A stretch of DNA of 64,000 nucleotides from Rhizophagus clarus (lineage: Eukaryota; Glomeromycota; Glomeromycetes; Glomerales; Glomeraceae): NCBI GenBank assembly GCA_015698045.1, contig BLAL01000162.1, positions 620,001 through 684,000 on the forward strand. Reading direction: 5' to 3'. A program made the position numbers and the translations under genes. The notes beneath the pieces were generated by a model. It saw only the letters and a program-made list of their open reading frames with translations, was not told the origin of the DNA and searched no databases. Below, in pieces: positions 36,109-46,689 of this stretch; the first letter of the stretch is position 1, and each line of letters starts with the position of its first letter.

Positions 36109-39100
36109 CAGTGATGGGCATTGGAAGTTGGAAGCACATTTGGACTTCCAAATCTTCCAATTCCAATTATATGTCCAATTCCAATAAATTTTTATTGGAA
36201 GTTTGGAAGCACTTTGTCACGTGATACATTTTTATCCAATAATATTAAATCATATACAAGGTCAAAATTCGATAATTTGATTTAGGAATTAATGGGCGAG
36301 AAAAATTTATTAAACTTTATTAATTTGATTTTACATCCAAGTAATTAGGAATACTAAGAGATGAACTGAACAAATTTTTAAGTTCCCATTTTGCTTTTTT
36401 GTCTACTGCTGGATGTGTATATTCGTTTAAAAGATCCTCTTTCAAACTATCTGAATTATTTCTCAACTCCTCCTTCCCTTCAAACCGTGCTAATTCCTCC
36501 TCTATTAACATTTCTTCCCATTTCTCTAATTCCTACTCCCAATGTTCAGAAGTAAAAATAGTATTATCTTCAATATCATCTTTGATCTCTTCAACATTTA
36601 AATTTGGTGTAGCATCTTCAGAACCAGTATCAATCGGAATTGTATTTGGATCTGAGAATTGAATTTGATTTTGCTGTAATTCTTTTTCTCTTAATGAAAA
36701 ATTAATAGCTGCCCAAAGTTGGCTCATTGCTAATACTTTTTTATTCTATAAAAATAGAAGAAAATTCGCCAATAAAATAACCATTGTTAAAAAAAATAAA
36801 AACAATTCCCAAAAAAAATAATTAAGTGAATTAGAAAAAAACTATCATCAATAAAAATTAAGGACTTTGTCACCAACATAAATTAAAGAGCTTACTTTTA
36901 ATCGATTACGATGTGCCGTGTGTAAAAAACCCATGGAAGACCACATTCGTTCAACAGAAGCAGCATTTACACACATGCCAAAAAGTTTTAAAGCAACTGC
37001 AGCTAATTCCTTATAATCACCTTGTACATACCCCCAAAATTTAAAAGCATCATCTCCAAATTGTTCCAATGTTTCATTATTAAATGGTTCAATTTTCTGA
37101 CGATAGTCCTCAAAATCTAATAATAATCGTAGTGGACGTTTTTTAAACCATGCTTTATAATAGTATATTAAATACCGTCCCAAAGAAGTAAATGATAAAT
37201 TATTAAGTTCAGAATTAAAATATGTAAACCGATATTTTGGATGAAGCACAAAGGAAAGCAAAAATAATGGTTGTTCCCATTGCCTCCAACGTTTTTCCAA
37301 TTGACTAATCATTTGATTACTTAAATTTGAATCTGGAAAATGTTTCCAAAATTGCATAAAATAACCAATAGTATGAAGCACTTCAAAAAGACGTGCCTTA
37401 TCGCATTGAAGCTTATTTAAAACACCACAATAAGGTAATAAAATATCTTGTAATAACTCAATTTTTTCCCACCAATCATTATCAAGAAGTATTTGACAAA
37501 GTCCTGAATTCAAATAAAGTTCTTCAGTATTCTCCGAGCCAGTTTGTGGGCGTTCATGACGAATTGCCAAATTCTATTATAATAAAAAAATTAATTTCTG
37601 CATTTTGATAATAATAATTTTGATCAAAAAAAAAAATATTTACTCGTAAAGCTTGCTTAGATCAGACAAGACTTTTAAAACAAAAATAGTGACTGTTCCA
37701 TCGTGTTTCGCCAGAAATCACAATTAAATAATATTTGTTATATAGCTCACTTTGAATATCCTATAATTTGCCAATAAAATAACTATTATTCGTATTTTTA
37801 AAGTAAGCAGCAACCGTAATAGCTTTACTGGATGCAGCTTTTAAAGTTGGTGATTCTTTAAAAATATCATCTATTGCCAGTTGACATTGATGCGCAAAGC
37901 AAGGTAAAAAAACTATTTCTGGAAATTGTAATTGAAGTCGACGCCTATTGATCAATTATTGAATAAATAAATATCTGAAATTAAATGATCAACAATACAT
38001 TCATATTACTTACCGTGCTGCAGCATAAGCCGGTGCACTATCTGACACTATTGCATTAAGCTTAATATTTAAACTTTTAATATCCTGAATTAAGCTGGTT
38101 ATTTTAGGTACTACTTCAATTGTTCGTTCACGTTCACTGCTAATATCTAAAGTGTCCCATATTAAAATTTCACCTGATGATGATATAAACAAAGACCTAA
38201 ATATATGCTGATTTAAAATGTTCTTCCACCCGTCAAAAGCTAATACTACCCCAATTTTATCACTAATTAATTTTTCATCTCTCAATGTATTTAAGCTTTT
38301 AATTTCTTTTTTCAATATATGATCAGATAAAGCTTTTCTATTTGGTAAAATGAGATGTGGATTTAAAAAATGAAAGAGCTCCAAAGTTGCGGGATGGTCA
38401 ATCCATTGAAATGAAAAACCATTTGCTACCGACATTCTAAGTAAAAGACGTTTAAACTTTGGTATTTCATTTTTAGTAGGTGTACGAATAAGATTATTTT
38501 TAATTGTATTTGGTTTTGAATTAAAATGTGTAGACAATGATGATGCCAAAACAAATGATCCAAACAATCTTACTGAAGCCACTTCTTCTTCTGTTGATTT
38601 AAATTTTGTAATTTTGAAATCATATTGTAAAGATTTTAAATAATTTAAAACCTTTTCATTATTCTTACCATAATCTTTATTTACTTTTTGACGTTTTGGA
38701 TCAACTTCTTCCATTTCATTATCAGAAAAATTGATAATATCATCTAGTTTTTCTTGACTTCTGATTTTCTCTCGAAAATATGAACAGTTCTTTAAATGAT
38801 TTTTAACTTGTGGTTTTTTATTTGTAAAAGTATTTTTTAAAAGCTCTTCACCTTCTAAATTTTCAAAACAAGCAACACATACTGCATAAGTATTACACGA
38901 ATTTTGTTTTCCAAGAACCTTTATATACTTAGTAAGGCGGTGATTTCTATGTCTTTTCATTATCAAAAAAAAAGAAAAATAATTTTTTTTTTCGGATTAA
39001 ACAAAAAATAGATTATCATTTATAGTTTATAAGTAAAAATCTGCAAAATTACTAATTTTGGTATTGGAAGAATTGGAAGCTTCCATTGGAAGCTTCCAAT

Positions 39101-39250
39101 GACTATATCCAATGTTCCAAAAAATTTGATTGGAAGTTTTCAATGCCCGTAGAACATTGGAAGATCAATATCTTCCAATACTTCCAATTCTTTCCAATGG
39201 AACTTCCAATTCCAATAAATTTTATTGAAAGCTTCCAATGCCCAACACTG
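36109..39250 (-). mobile_element. hAT transposon 4 (youngest), perfect TSD
   Basis: Starts CAGTGATGGGCATTGGAAG (36109) and ends with the complement of CAGTGTTGGGCATTGGAAG (39250). The octamer TCTTAGGC flanks both sides exactly (36101-36108 and 39251-39258). Subterminal repeats are dense runs of TTGGAAG/CTTCCAA. The CAGTG start is typical of the hAT-Ac group. It sits in the 3' UTR of retroelement copy 2. Confidence 0.96.
36320..38966 (-). pseudogene. hAT transposase, near-intact with three in-frame stops
   Basis: Exon 1 (38966-38010): BED-like finger (CVACFENLEGEELLKN ... VKNHLKNCSYF), then FSFQWIDHPATLELFHFLNP, VVLAFDGWKNILNQHIF and AIVSDSAPAYAAAR, ending at GTAAGT. Exon 2: RRLQLQFPEIVFLPCFAHQC, SYFIGKL, TAG, then SGETRWNSHYFCFKSLV, TGA, SKQALR. 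Exon 3 (37570-36848): NDWWEKIELLQDILLPY, FVLHPKYRF, and the dimerisation motif NAASVERMWSSMGFLHTAHR. A further exon gives MSQLWAAINFSLREKE, a TAG after EHWE, and LARFEGKEELRNNSDSL to the stop near 36320. Domain complement is complete, about 780 codons. Only the three stops separate it from an open frame, so it is probably the most recent transposase copy here. Confidence 0.88.
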
Positions 39251-39478
39251 TCTTAGGCAAAAGATAACACTTAGTAAAATCAAGCGTCTCAGCCCTGCAA
39301 AGAAGACAACTTACAGCTCTCCTCCTGAAGTATAAATTGTATTCAACCTTCCCAGTGATCATCAACACCTTAGTCCACAAACCCTATAAGAAGTCTGTTG
39401 CTTGGCACTATTACTCAAACAAACAAACCAAAAAAAAAGAGAAACTAAAATAACACTAATCTACTAAAATAATAACAA

Positions 39479-40750
39479 TTAAGAAATTAAAGCTAGCAAG
39501 AATTTAACAACATCCATTTTATCATTAGACTTTTTGCCCAAAGATTTCCTTTTCTTCTTGTCTTTTGACTTTTTGGAAGACTTCGCTTGATCCTTGGTAG
39601 GTTTGGAATTAGTAGAGTGAGCTTTGGGAAAACCAGAATTCTGCTTATTAGAATTCTTCATAGGCTTCTTGTTTTTGTTCTGAGAGGAAGTAGGAGAAGC
39701 ACACCATGGGAGAGAGTGGTCTGTACCATTATGGTTGAAATTGAAAGTTGTTGTTCGACAAAATTCTACATTCTGATATTTTTTGAAGTACGTCACAATC
39801 TGAGATCTTCCACTGGAATTAAAATGCTTAAGAGCTTTAATCGGATAATGATTGAAAATAGTTGAAGGTTTAGTATGGTCCCATAATTGCTAACAATTAC
39901 TATCTTGAGGTAGATCATTGAGGTATAAACAGAACTGTTCTCGTCACTTTCTTTTGTAAAGACCAGTGTCCTGAAAACTATCATACCACTTGGTCGCCTA
40001 AGGAGTATTGCCATATACCCTAGTCAAAAAATGCCAAGGAAAAGGTGGAGAGACAAATCTTTATGCGCAATGTTTGATATTTACGTTAACGCTTTATCAT
40101 CATCAGTGATATAACATCACCTTATGCTTTAAGTTTGGCAATAATTTTTGCATGGGACCAACCTGTAGGAATGTCATACATGAAAAGATCCCTAATATTG
40201 TTCATTTTGTCATTAGGGATTATTTGATTAACGTATACTTTTTCTATAGATTTGGGTACTGCCTTCTTTGATTTATTTGGTTTAGCATCAGGAGTACTAA
40301 GGGAAAAAGGTGGAAAAATAGTATTAATGTCAGGAAAAATCTGCATATTGTCAGGATTAGCCAGCTGATTTTATAAAGATTGTTGATCATCAGGTACTGA
40401 TTTGGAAATAGTCTGTTGTGTATCCTGGTGCAGGATACTAGAATGAATCAGATTCTGATCTGCACGTGATATTCTTTGGCTGACCGTATCTCCCACTTTT
40501 TTCTCAAGAAGGAAAAATATTTTAGCGAAGGATTCCTGGCTATTGAGTATACTAAAGTACACTCTTAGGGCCGTATGAACTATCAGAGAAATTAGGGTGT
40601 TAAAAATATTTGTTTGTTGTACTAGAGGTTTATACTGTACAGGTTCAGCTTCAGGACCAAAAGTTTTTATTAACCGTTTGCCTTGTTCGTTAGCATTCTG
40701 AAATGTTATACTTTGAAAATTCTCTTCAAGTATTGACAACACTCAAGTTT
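39479..40750 (-). pseudogene. ORF1-like protein of retroelement copy 2 (decayed)
   Basis: Minus-strand blocks: LSILEENFQSITFQNANEQG, NIFNTLISLIVHTALRVYFS, RADQNLIHSSILHQD, SVPDDQQSL, INTIFPPFSLSTPDAKPNKS, VYVNQIIPNDKMNNIRDLFM then YDIPTGWSHAKIIAKLKA, REQFCLYLNDLPQDSN, and a basic tail SKKSKDKKKRKSLGKKS ending DVVKFLLALIS. The DLFMYDIPTGWS block aligns with DLVVYDILALAKWD of copy 1, and the basic tail plus hydrophobic end match as well. Several stops. Confidence 0.6.
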
Positions 40751-41040
40751 CAAAGGAATGTAATAAAGCCTGTATATAAATTTGTTTAACTTCATCCTGT
40801 GTTTGGGGTTGTTTTTGTTTTGATGTCAAAGTTTACAGTATAGGTAGTTGTTTATGTTGTTATTTCTTGGCCTTCTTTCACAACTTTTTTTTTTGGTTTT
40901 TTGTTAAATGGGTTGGAAAGTATCTTCTTCCATATTATAACCTTCGTCAGAAGAAAAGATAGAGTCATGGTCAGTATAAAAAACCTCACCAGTTGACTTG
41001 TCAATAAACAAAATATTAGCAGTTTTGGAACCTTCTGCTA

Positions 41041-41439
41041 TTTTAAAAAAATTTAAAAATTTTTATTTTTTGGTTTTGAATAGTATTAATTAAATAAACA
41101 ATCTGTCATCTTATATTATATAATATATTGTAATGATAAAATATCTTCAATAAATTTTTAAAAAAGGTACATTTAGGCTGACAGATCTAATATCACTAAT
41201 TCTTCCAAAATATTACTAAAATCCTTTCATAGATCAAATTGAGAGAACTAATCTATCAATTTACAATATAAAATTTTAAAATAATCTTTCACATTTTCAA
41301 AATATGTGATCAAACTCATTTTTACTAAACTGCTGAAACCTTTTGGCATTTACATGCAATAGTTTTAGCATTTTAATTTAATTTAACGATCATTGATTAT
41401 TATGATCAATTTATTTTTACAGTTTCTAAACTGTAATTT
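41041..41439. other. A+T-rich spacer
   Basis: Between retroelement copy 2 and the exon-like array, inside the large inverted-repeat element. Nothing else seen. Confidence 0.4.
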
Positions 41440-41890
41440 TTTTTTATTTTTTTTTAAGTTGCCAGACTTCCAGACTTGAAATATAAGTTGGAAGGGTGTG
41501 AGAGAATTTTTTTTTAATATTAAAGAAACATTACTAATGTTTTTTTATTTTTTTTAGGTTGCCAACTTTCTTAGACGAACCAGACTTGGGAAATGTAAGT
41601 TGGAAAGGGTGGTGATTTTTTTTAATATTAAAGAAACATTATTAATGTTTCTTTCTTTATTTTTTTTAGGTTGTCAACCTTCTTGGACAAACCAGACTTG
41701 GAAATGTAAATTAAAAAGAGCGTAGGATTTTTTTAATATTAAAGAAATGTTACTAACATTTCTTTCTTTATTTTTTTTAGATTGCCAGACTCCAGACTTA
41801 AAATATAAGAAGTGAGGAAAGGATATTTTTTGAATATTAAAGAAACAGTTTTAACGTTTCTTTTATTTATTTTAAGTTGCAATTTTCCTT
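41440..41890 (+). repeat. micro-exon-like array, plus strand (array 5, clearest)
   Basis: Four units of about 105-110 bp. Each exon-like block of 24-37 nt begins after TTTTTTTTAG (near 41559, 41670, 41780) with GTTGCCAAC..., contains CCAGACTTG and ends AAAT before GTAAGT or GTAAAT. Each spacer has AATATTAAAG, a palindrome, then TTTCTTTATTTTTTTTAG. The four palindromes are GAAACATTACTAATGTTT, GAAACATTATTAATGTTTC, GAAATGTTACTAACATTTC and GAAACAGTTTTAACGTTTC. In the third, both arms changed together, so pairing is kept. The loop holds a CTAAY branch-point-like site. Block lengths are not all multiples of three, and I see no long open frame. Confidence 0.65.
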
Positions 41891-42441
41891 GTTCTTCTTG
41901 ATTTTAATATGATCACAATTAAAAAAAATTTGAGTAAACTTTTCTTAAACTTGTATTATGAATGACTGTAACTTTTTTATTAATTTATTGTAATAAAATA
42001 TGTAATAAAATAAATAATAATTATACTTTTAAACATTTTACAAAAAATTTATAAATTTGATAACACATTCAACAAATAAAACAATAAAATTTTTTAACTA
42101 CATTAAACAAATTAAAAATTTTTAAAAAGAAAAATCTATAAAGAAAGTAAACTCTAAAAAATTTTTTAATATGTTATATAATATGAAATCTAACATATTA
42201 AAATTTATATCACATATCAGGTATCCAATATATGTAAGATAGAACTGTGCCTGATATATATTAAATAATATATTAGTGACCAATAGTTTAGATATTAGAG
42301 CTTTCAGCCTTGGTAATTAAATATATTTTGAAATGTAAATAAATCAGGTACCCAATATGTAAAAATATCTGATATTTATCAGATTAGTCACCAATATATA
42401 AGTTCCCAATATGTACCTAATAGAATTGATTTTAACCAGTG

Positions 42442-42810
42442 AAAATTTTACTGAAAATATTTTTAGCCTAAAATTTTTATTGAAAAATATTTTCAAGTTA
42501 TACTTTTAACTGAAAATATTTTCAGTTACTGTAAAAACACTACTAAAAAAATATTTTTGGTTTAAAAAATTAGTTCTGGTTCTATTTTCAAATCAAAAAA
42601 TGGAACTAAAATTATTTTTTCAAAACATATTTCAAACTGAAAATATTTTTAGATGAAGTTTTTTAATAAAAAACATTTTTCAGTTAAAGATGATTCTGAA
42701 AATGTTTTTTGATAAAAATCTCATTCCAAAAAGTGTAATTTAGTAAAGAACCAAGTTCAGAACTAAAAATAAAACTGAAAACAAAATAAAACTGAAAATT
42801 TGGAATTCTA
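42442..42810. mobile_element. MITE of the TAGAGCTTCGAATTTTCAG family, copy 2
   Basis: The right end is ...ACTGAAAATTTGGAATTCTA (42810). The interior repeats the CTGAAAATATTTTCAG words seen in copy 1. The left end is not clear because it abuts the right terminus of the element at 35594-42441. Confidence 0.6.
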
Positions 42811-42949
42811 GTAATTGGATAATTAAGATTAGAATTGAATTAAAATTAAATTATTGTATTAAATATTATTATGATAAAGTTATGATAAATAAAATCTTTA
42901 TATGTCAACTGTTAATGTAGATAATAGGTATTTACTAGTTTTAATAAAA

Positions 42950-43310
42950 AAATATTTTACAACATTTTTTTGCCGTTATAATTAAAAAATGTTGCAAAAC
43001 ATTTTTATTGATTAATTTAATAAAAAAAGCATTTTGCAACATTTTTTATTACTTTAATAGAAAATATTTTTTATTAGTTATGCAACTTTTTTAACATTTT
43101 AATAAAACTGTTACAAAATATTTTTATCAGTTAATTTTAATAAAAAATGTTTCATATTATTTTTTTGTCACTTTAATAGAAAATGTTATGAAATATTTTA
43201 TCAGTTAATTTTAATAAAAATATTTTGCACCTTTTTTTGTCACTATAATTAAAAAATGTTGCAAAACATTTTTTATTAATTAATTTATTAAAAAAAATAT
43301 TTGGTAACAT
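42950..43310. repeat. tandem array, second site of the 60-65 bp unit
   Basis: About five or six copies of AAAAATGTTGCAAAACATTTTTATT with TTAATTTAATAAAAAAAGC and TTTTGCAACATTTTTTATTAC, the same unit as at 12830-13380. Confidence 0.75.
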
Positions 43311-43381
43311 TTTCACTAAGATTCTGAAAACTAACAGATAAAATGCTTAAAAAAATAAAATTTTGGACAATTTAAGGAAAA

Positions 43382-45390
43382 ATGGGTATATCAACACAAT
43401 ATAATCTTTTAGTAGACTTATTTTCAGATAAAGTAATTAATAAAAAAGATTTAAATAATGCTATTCAACAATTTAAGAAACAAGCAAAACCTAGTAAAAA
43501 TGATGTATACTAGATATTTACTAAATTATGTTTGAAAAAAGATAAAGATTTATAATCGATTATAAAATCACGTTTTGATGTTAAAGAATGAAGATTAAAT
43601 TCACTATTTTGGATGTCTCCAGACCAAATTAATGCTTATAAAAAATATAATGATATTATAATTATTGATACAACATTAAAGATCAACCAATTTGATATGA
43701 TATTAATACTAGTTATAGTTGTTGACAATAACTTTAGAAATTTAATAGTAGTGGTAGCTACAAAACAGAAGCAACTTTTTTGTGACTTTTACAAGAATTA
43801 AAAAATTCTTGTAAGATTACACCAATTACCTTATATTCTGATGCTGATCTGGTCCTAATATCAGCTGTAAAAAAAAATTATTTGGAAACTTACCATTTTC
43901 ATTATATTTTCTATAAGAGTTGAATTTAAAAAAGAAATTAAAAGAAAAATTGCATGACTAATTTGAACCTTTTTATGATAAATTTTTAGCAATACGTAAT
44001 TCTTTATATTCTAAAAAATTTGAAACAGAATAGAAAAAGCTTATTAATGAATTCTCAACTTGTAAATAGTATTTTACAAAAATTTTATACCCCTTGTAAA
44101 AAGAGTTGGATGAATTTTGCTATTAATCAAAATTTCACTACTAGAATTCAGAGTACATAATGAATAAAAGTAACTAATAGAATAGTTAAAGAAAAATTAA
44201 ATAAGTCTTCATGCTTAACTAATGTTGTTAGAAAAATTCAAAGAATATTTGACCAATAATTAAAAAAAGCTATATTAAGTGAATGTAAAAATGAAATTCT
44301 AATAAGAAAAATGCCTTCTATAATAGATGAATATTTTCCAAATCTTGATAAAATTTTACATGAATATTTAGCACCACAAATCCTCTAAAAGTAATACGAT
44401 CAAATGATTCAGTCATTATGCTATGATACAGTATTAATTAAGGATTGAAAACTGCTTCTAGAAGTAAGTCTAATAGTTGATAAGAAATAAAAATTAATAT
44501 CTATTAAAAATCATTATTAACAATTAAAATATTTTTTTTTTAGATAATAGATGATTCTTATTAATAAGAAATAGCTAGAGAGAATGATTATGATCAACCT
44601 CAATCTTTGTTTTCTTTATTGGTAGAGAATATATCCTATAATAATATTTTACAAGTATGGAAAGTAACAAGACATTATAGACAAAAATCAGAATCACAGT
44701 ATATTGTTCTTTTAATAATGGTTCACATTTATGTACTTGTTTTTGGCTTATTAATAGAGGAGTTATATGTAGACATTTTTTTTAAGTTATGTCTTATTTA
44801 GCTAATACGTAATTTCACATATCACTTATTCCACAACATTGGTATAATAATAACAAGTATAATTTTGAACAGCATAAAAAAAATATACTAGTATCATTTC
44901 ATATTGAAGAAAATGAATTAGGTGACGAGTCAAAACATTCTTTGTCTCAATTATCATTTCAATATCTCATGAATTTTAGGCAACCATCTAATGTTATACA
45001 AGTATATGGTTTTAAATAAAAATACAGATTTGGTATGGAAAAGCTCTTGATTTGGCTGTTTGAACTAATAAGATTGATGAATTTGTTAATCAAGTGAAAT
45101 ATTTTATCAAAAATACAAAAGCAGAATTATCCAAATAACAGGAAAATGTGATTTCTATGCATATCAGTGATCTGTTAAAAGTACAATATAAAGGTAGACA
45201 ATCTAATAGATATAAGTCATGAGTGAACCTCAAAAAAAAAAATCAAAGTATATTCAAGACATAACTAATATTACTAATAAAAATTATGAAGAAGTTGTAG
45301 AAATTCAAGTTGATAAAAAAAGAGAAAGATATTGTAAAAAATACGGTTAACTTGGTTATTATGCTTTATGATATCCAAATATTCAATAAA
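43382..45390 (+). pseudogene. MULE-type transposase relic
   Basis: Reads MGISTQYNLLVDLFSDKVIN, then LFWMSPDQINAYKKYNDIII, IDTTLKINQFDMILILVIVV and NNFRNLIVVVATKQ (the IDTT...D block of MULE domain transposases), PITLYSDADLVLISAVKKNY (the conserved SDxD segment), TRIQSTX and a Cys/Tyr zinc-knuckle-like end (RYCKKYG...GYYAL). Numerous stops and frameshifts. No terminal inverted repeats were identified. Confidence 0.7.
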
Positions 45391-46174
45391 TTGATAATAC
45401 ATTATGCTATTTTATTAAGAAATAAACCATGTAATAATTAATTGTTCCTATAATAAAAATTATGTAATAAAGATTTGCATAATATTAGATTTATTAAAAA
45501 TTTTTATACATGTGAAATCACTTGATTTTAATAAATTATTTATAGGTGAAATCACCTAAGTGATTTCACCTATAAAGCAAATTAGTAAGATTCTAAATAT
45601 TTTATATAAACTCTTCTTATATAAACTTTTATAAATCAAAAAAAAAATTTTTATTTATCAAAAATATTCAATATGAATTTTAGAAAATTTCTTAAAAAAG
45701 AATTTTCTATTAAATATTATATATAAATCCTTTTTATATAAACTTTTAAAAAATCTTTTTAAAAAAAAAAATTTTCTAACAAATATTCCATATAAATTCT
45801 TTTATATGAATTCTTAAAAAATCTTTTAAAAAAAATTTTTTATTAAATATTTTATATGAACTTTTCTCATATAAACTTTTAGAAATTTTAAAAAAAAATT
45901 CTCTATTTATTATTAAAAATATCCTATTGAATCTTAAGAAATTTCTGAAAAAAAAAATTTTTTAAGTTTAAAAAATTTAAATAATTTATAAAAATTATTA
46001 TTTTAAATAAACAAAATATTATTTAATATAAATATCACAAAAAAATTTTGCTTATTTTAATATAAATTATAAAATTATAAGCCAACTTTACATATTGATT
46101 TTAGTAAAAAACATTTGTTTATTTTAAAGCAAAATTTTGTTAATTATCTCTGATCTTTATATATATTTTTTGAA
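45391..46174. repeat. hairpin and A+T-rich tandem repeats
   Basis: A perfect palindrome TTTATAGGTGAAATCAC / GTGATTTCACCTATAAA lies at about 45542-45579, with an echo GTGAAATCACTTGA at 45509. From 45600 to about 45990 are degenerate units of 60-70 bp of the form TTTATATAAACTTTTCTTATATAAACTTTT... ending in long A and T runs. No gene. Confidence 0.6.
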
Positions 46175-46274
46175 AAAGAATTACTAAACTTAACCAGAGG
46201 GAATTTCCTCCCTCCTGTGGCTTGTGTGGCACAGTTATGTGTTACATGATCATATTATTTGTTTATCAATTTTT

Positions 46275-46689
46275 TTAGATATGCGGACGCACTACGTGTG
46301 TCTTTCTTCAGAATGTTTAATATATTTTTTTCTTTAAACCTTTCACTTGAGGTGTGTTTTTTGCTTTCTTTTTTTATTTTTGTTTGTTTTTTACAACTAA
46401 TTCTTTACTAACTTTTTTGCTCTTTTTAGGTTCTTTGGCCCTTTTGGTTTCGTAATTAAGGTATACTAAGGAATGTTTGGCACTACAGGACTTCAATTCA
46501 CATTTTTTTTATTTTTTACACTTCATTCCTTTACATTTTATTTTTGTATTTCATTCCTTTTGTTTTTTTTAGGTCCTTTAGTGATTTAGTTCTTTTCTGC
46601 GATCAAGGTATGTTTATTTTTTTTTATTTTTATTTTCACTTATTACATTCCATTTTTTACTAATTTTTTTCCCTTTATTTTTTTTCTTC
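46275..46689 (+). repeat. micro-exon-like array, plus strand (array 6)
   Basis: Three or four units: TTTTTTAG followed by ATATGCGGACGCACTACGTG (46280), TTTTTAG followed by GTTCTTTGGCCCTTTTGG ... AAG and GTATACT (about 46430-46460), and TTTTTTTTAG followed by GTCCTTTAGTGATTTAG ... AAG and GTATGTT (about 46572-46610). Spacers contain TTACTAAC or TTACTAAT ahead of the T-rich acceptor. Confidence 0.45.

Larger units (their letters stand above)
35919..41040 (-). mobile_element. ORF1-only, LINE-like retroelement copy 2
   Basis: On the minus strand it starts near 41040 (5' end uncertain), codes an ORF1-like protein, has a 3' UTR interrupted by hAT element 4, and ends in an A-rich tail at about 35955-35919. 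Removing the hAT copy and one TSD gives about 2.0 kb, close to copy 1. Again no reverse transcriptase. Confidence 0.65.
35594..42441. mobile_element. large inverted-repeat element carrying a retroelement and a hAT copy
   Basis: The left end CACTGGTCAAAATTGATGCT ...ATCAGGTACATAT (35594) and the complement of the right end (CACTGGTTAAAATCAATTCT ...ATTAGGTACATAT, to 42441) agree at about 28 of 33 positions. Both subterminal regions contain many GGTACATATTGGGTAC/ATATCTGATATGTAT words. No TSD is evident and no transposase belongs to it. Inside are retroelement copy 2 (35919-41040), hAT element 4 (36109-39250) and an exon-like array (41440-41890). Confidence 0.6.
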
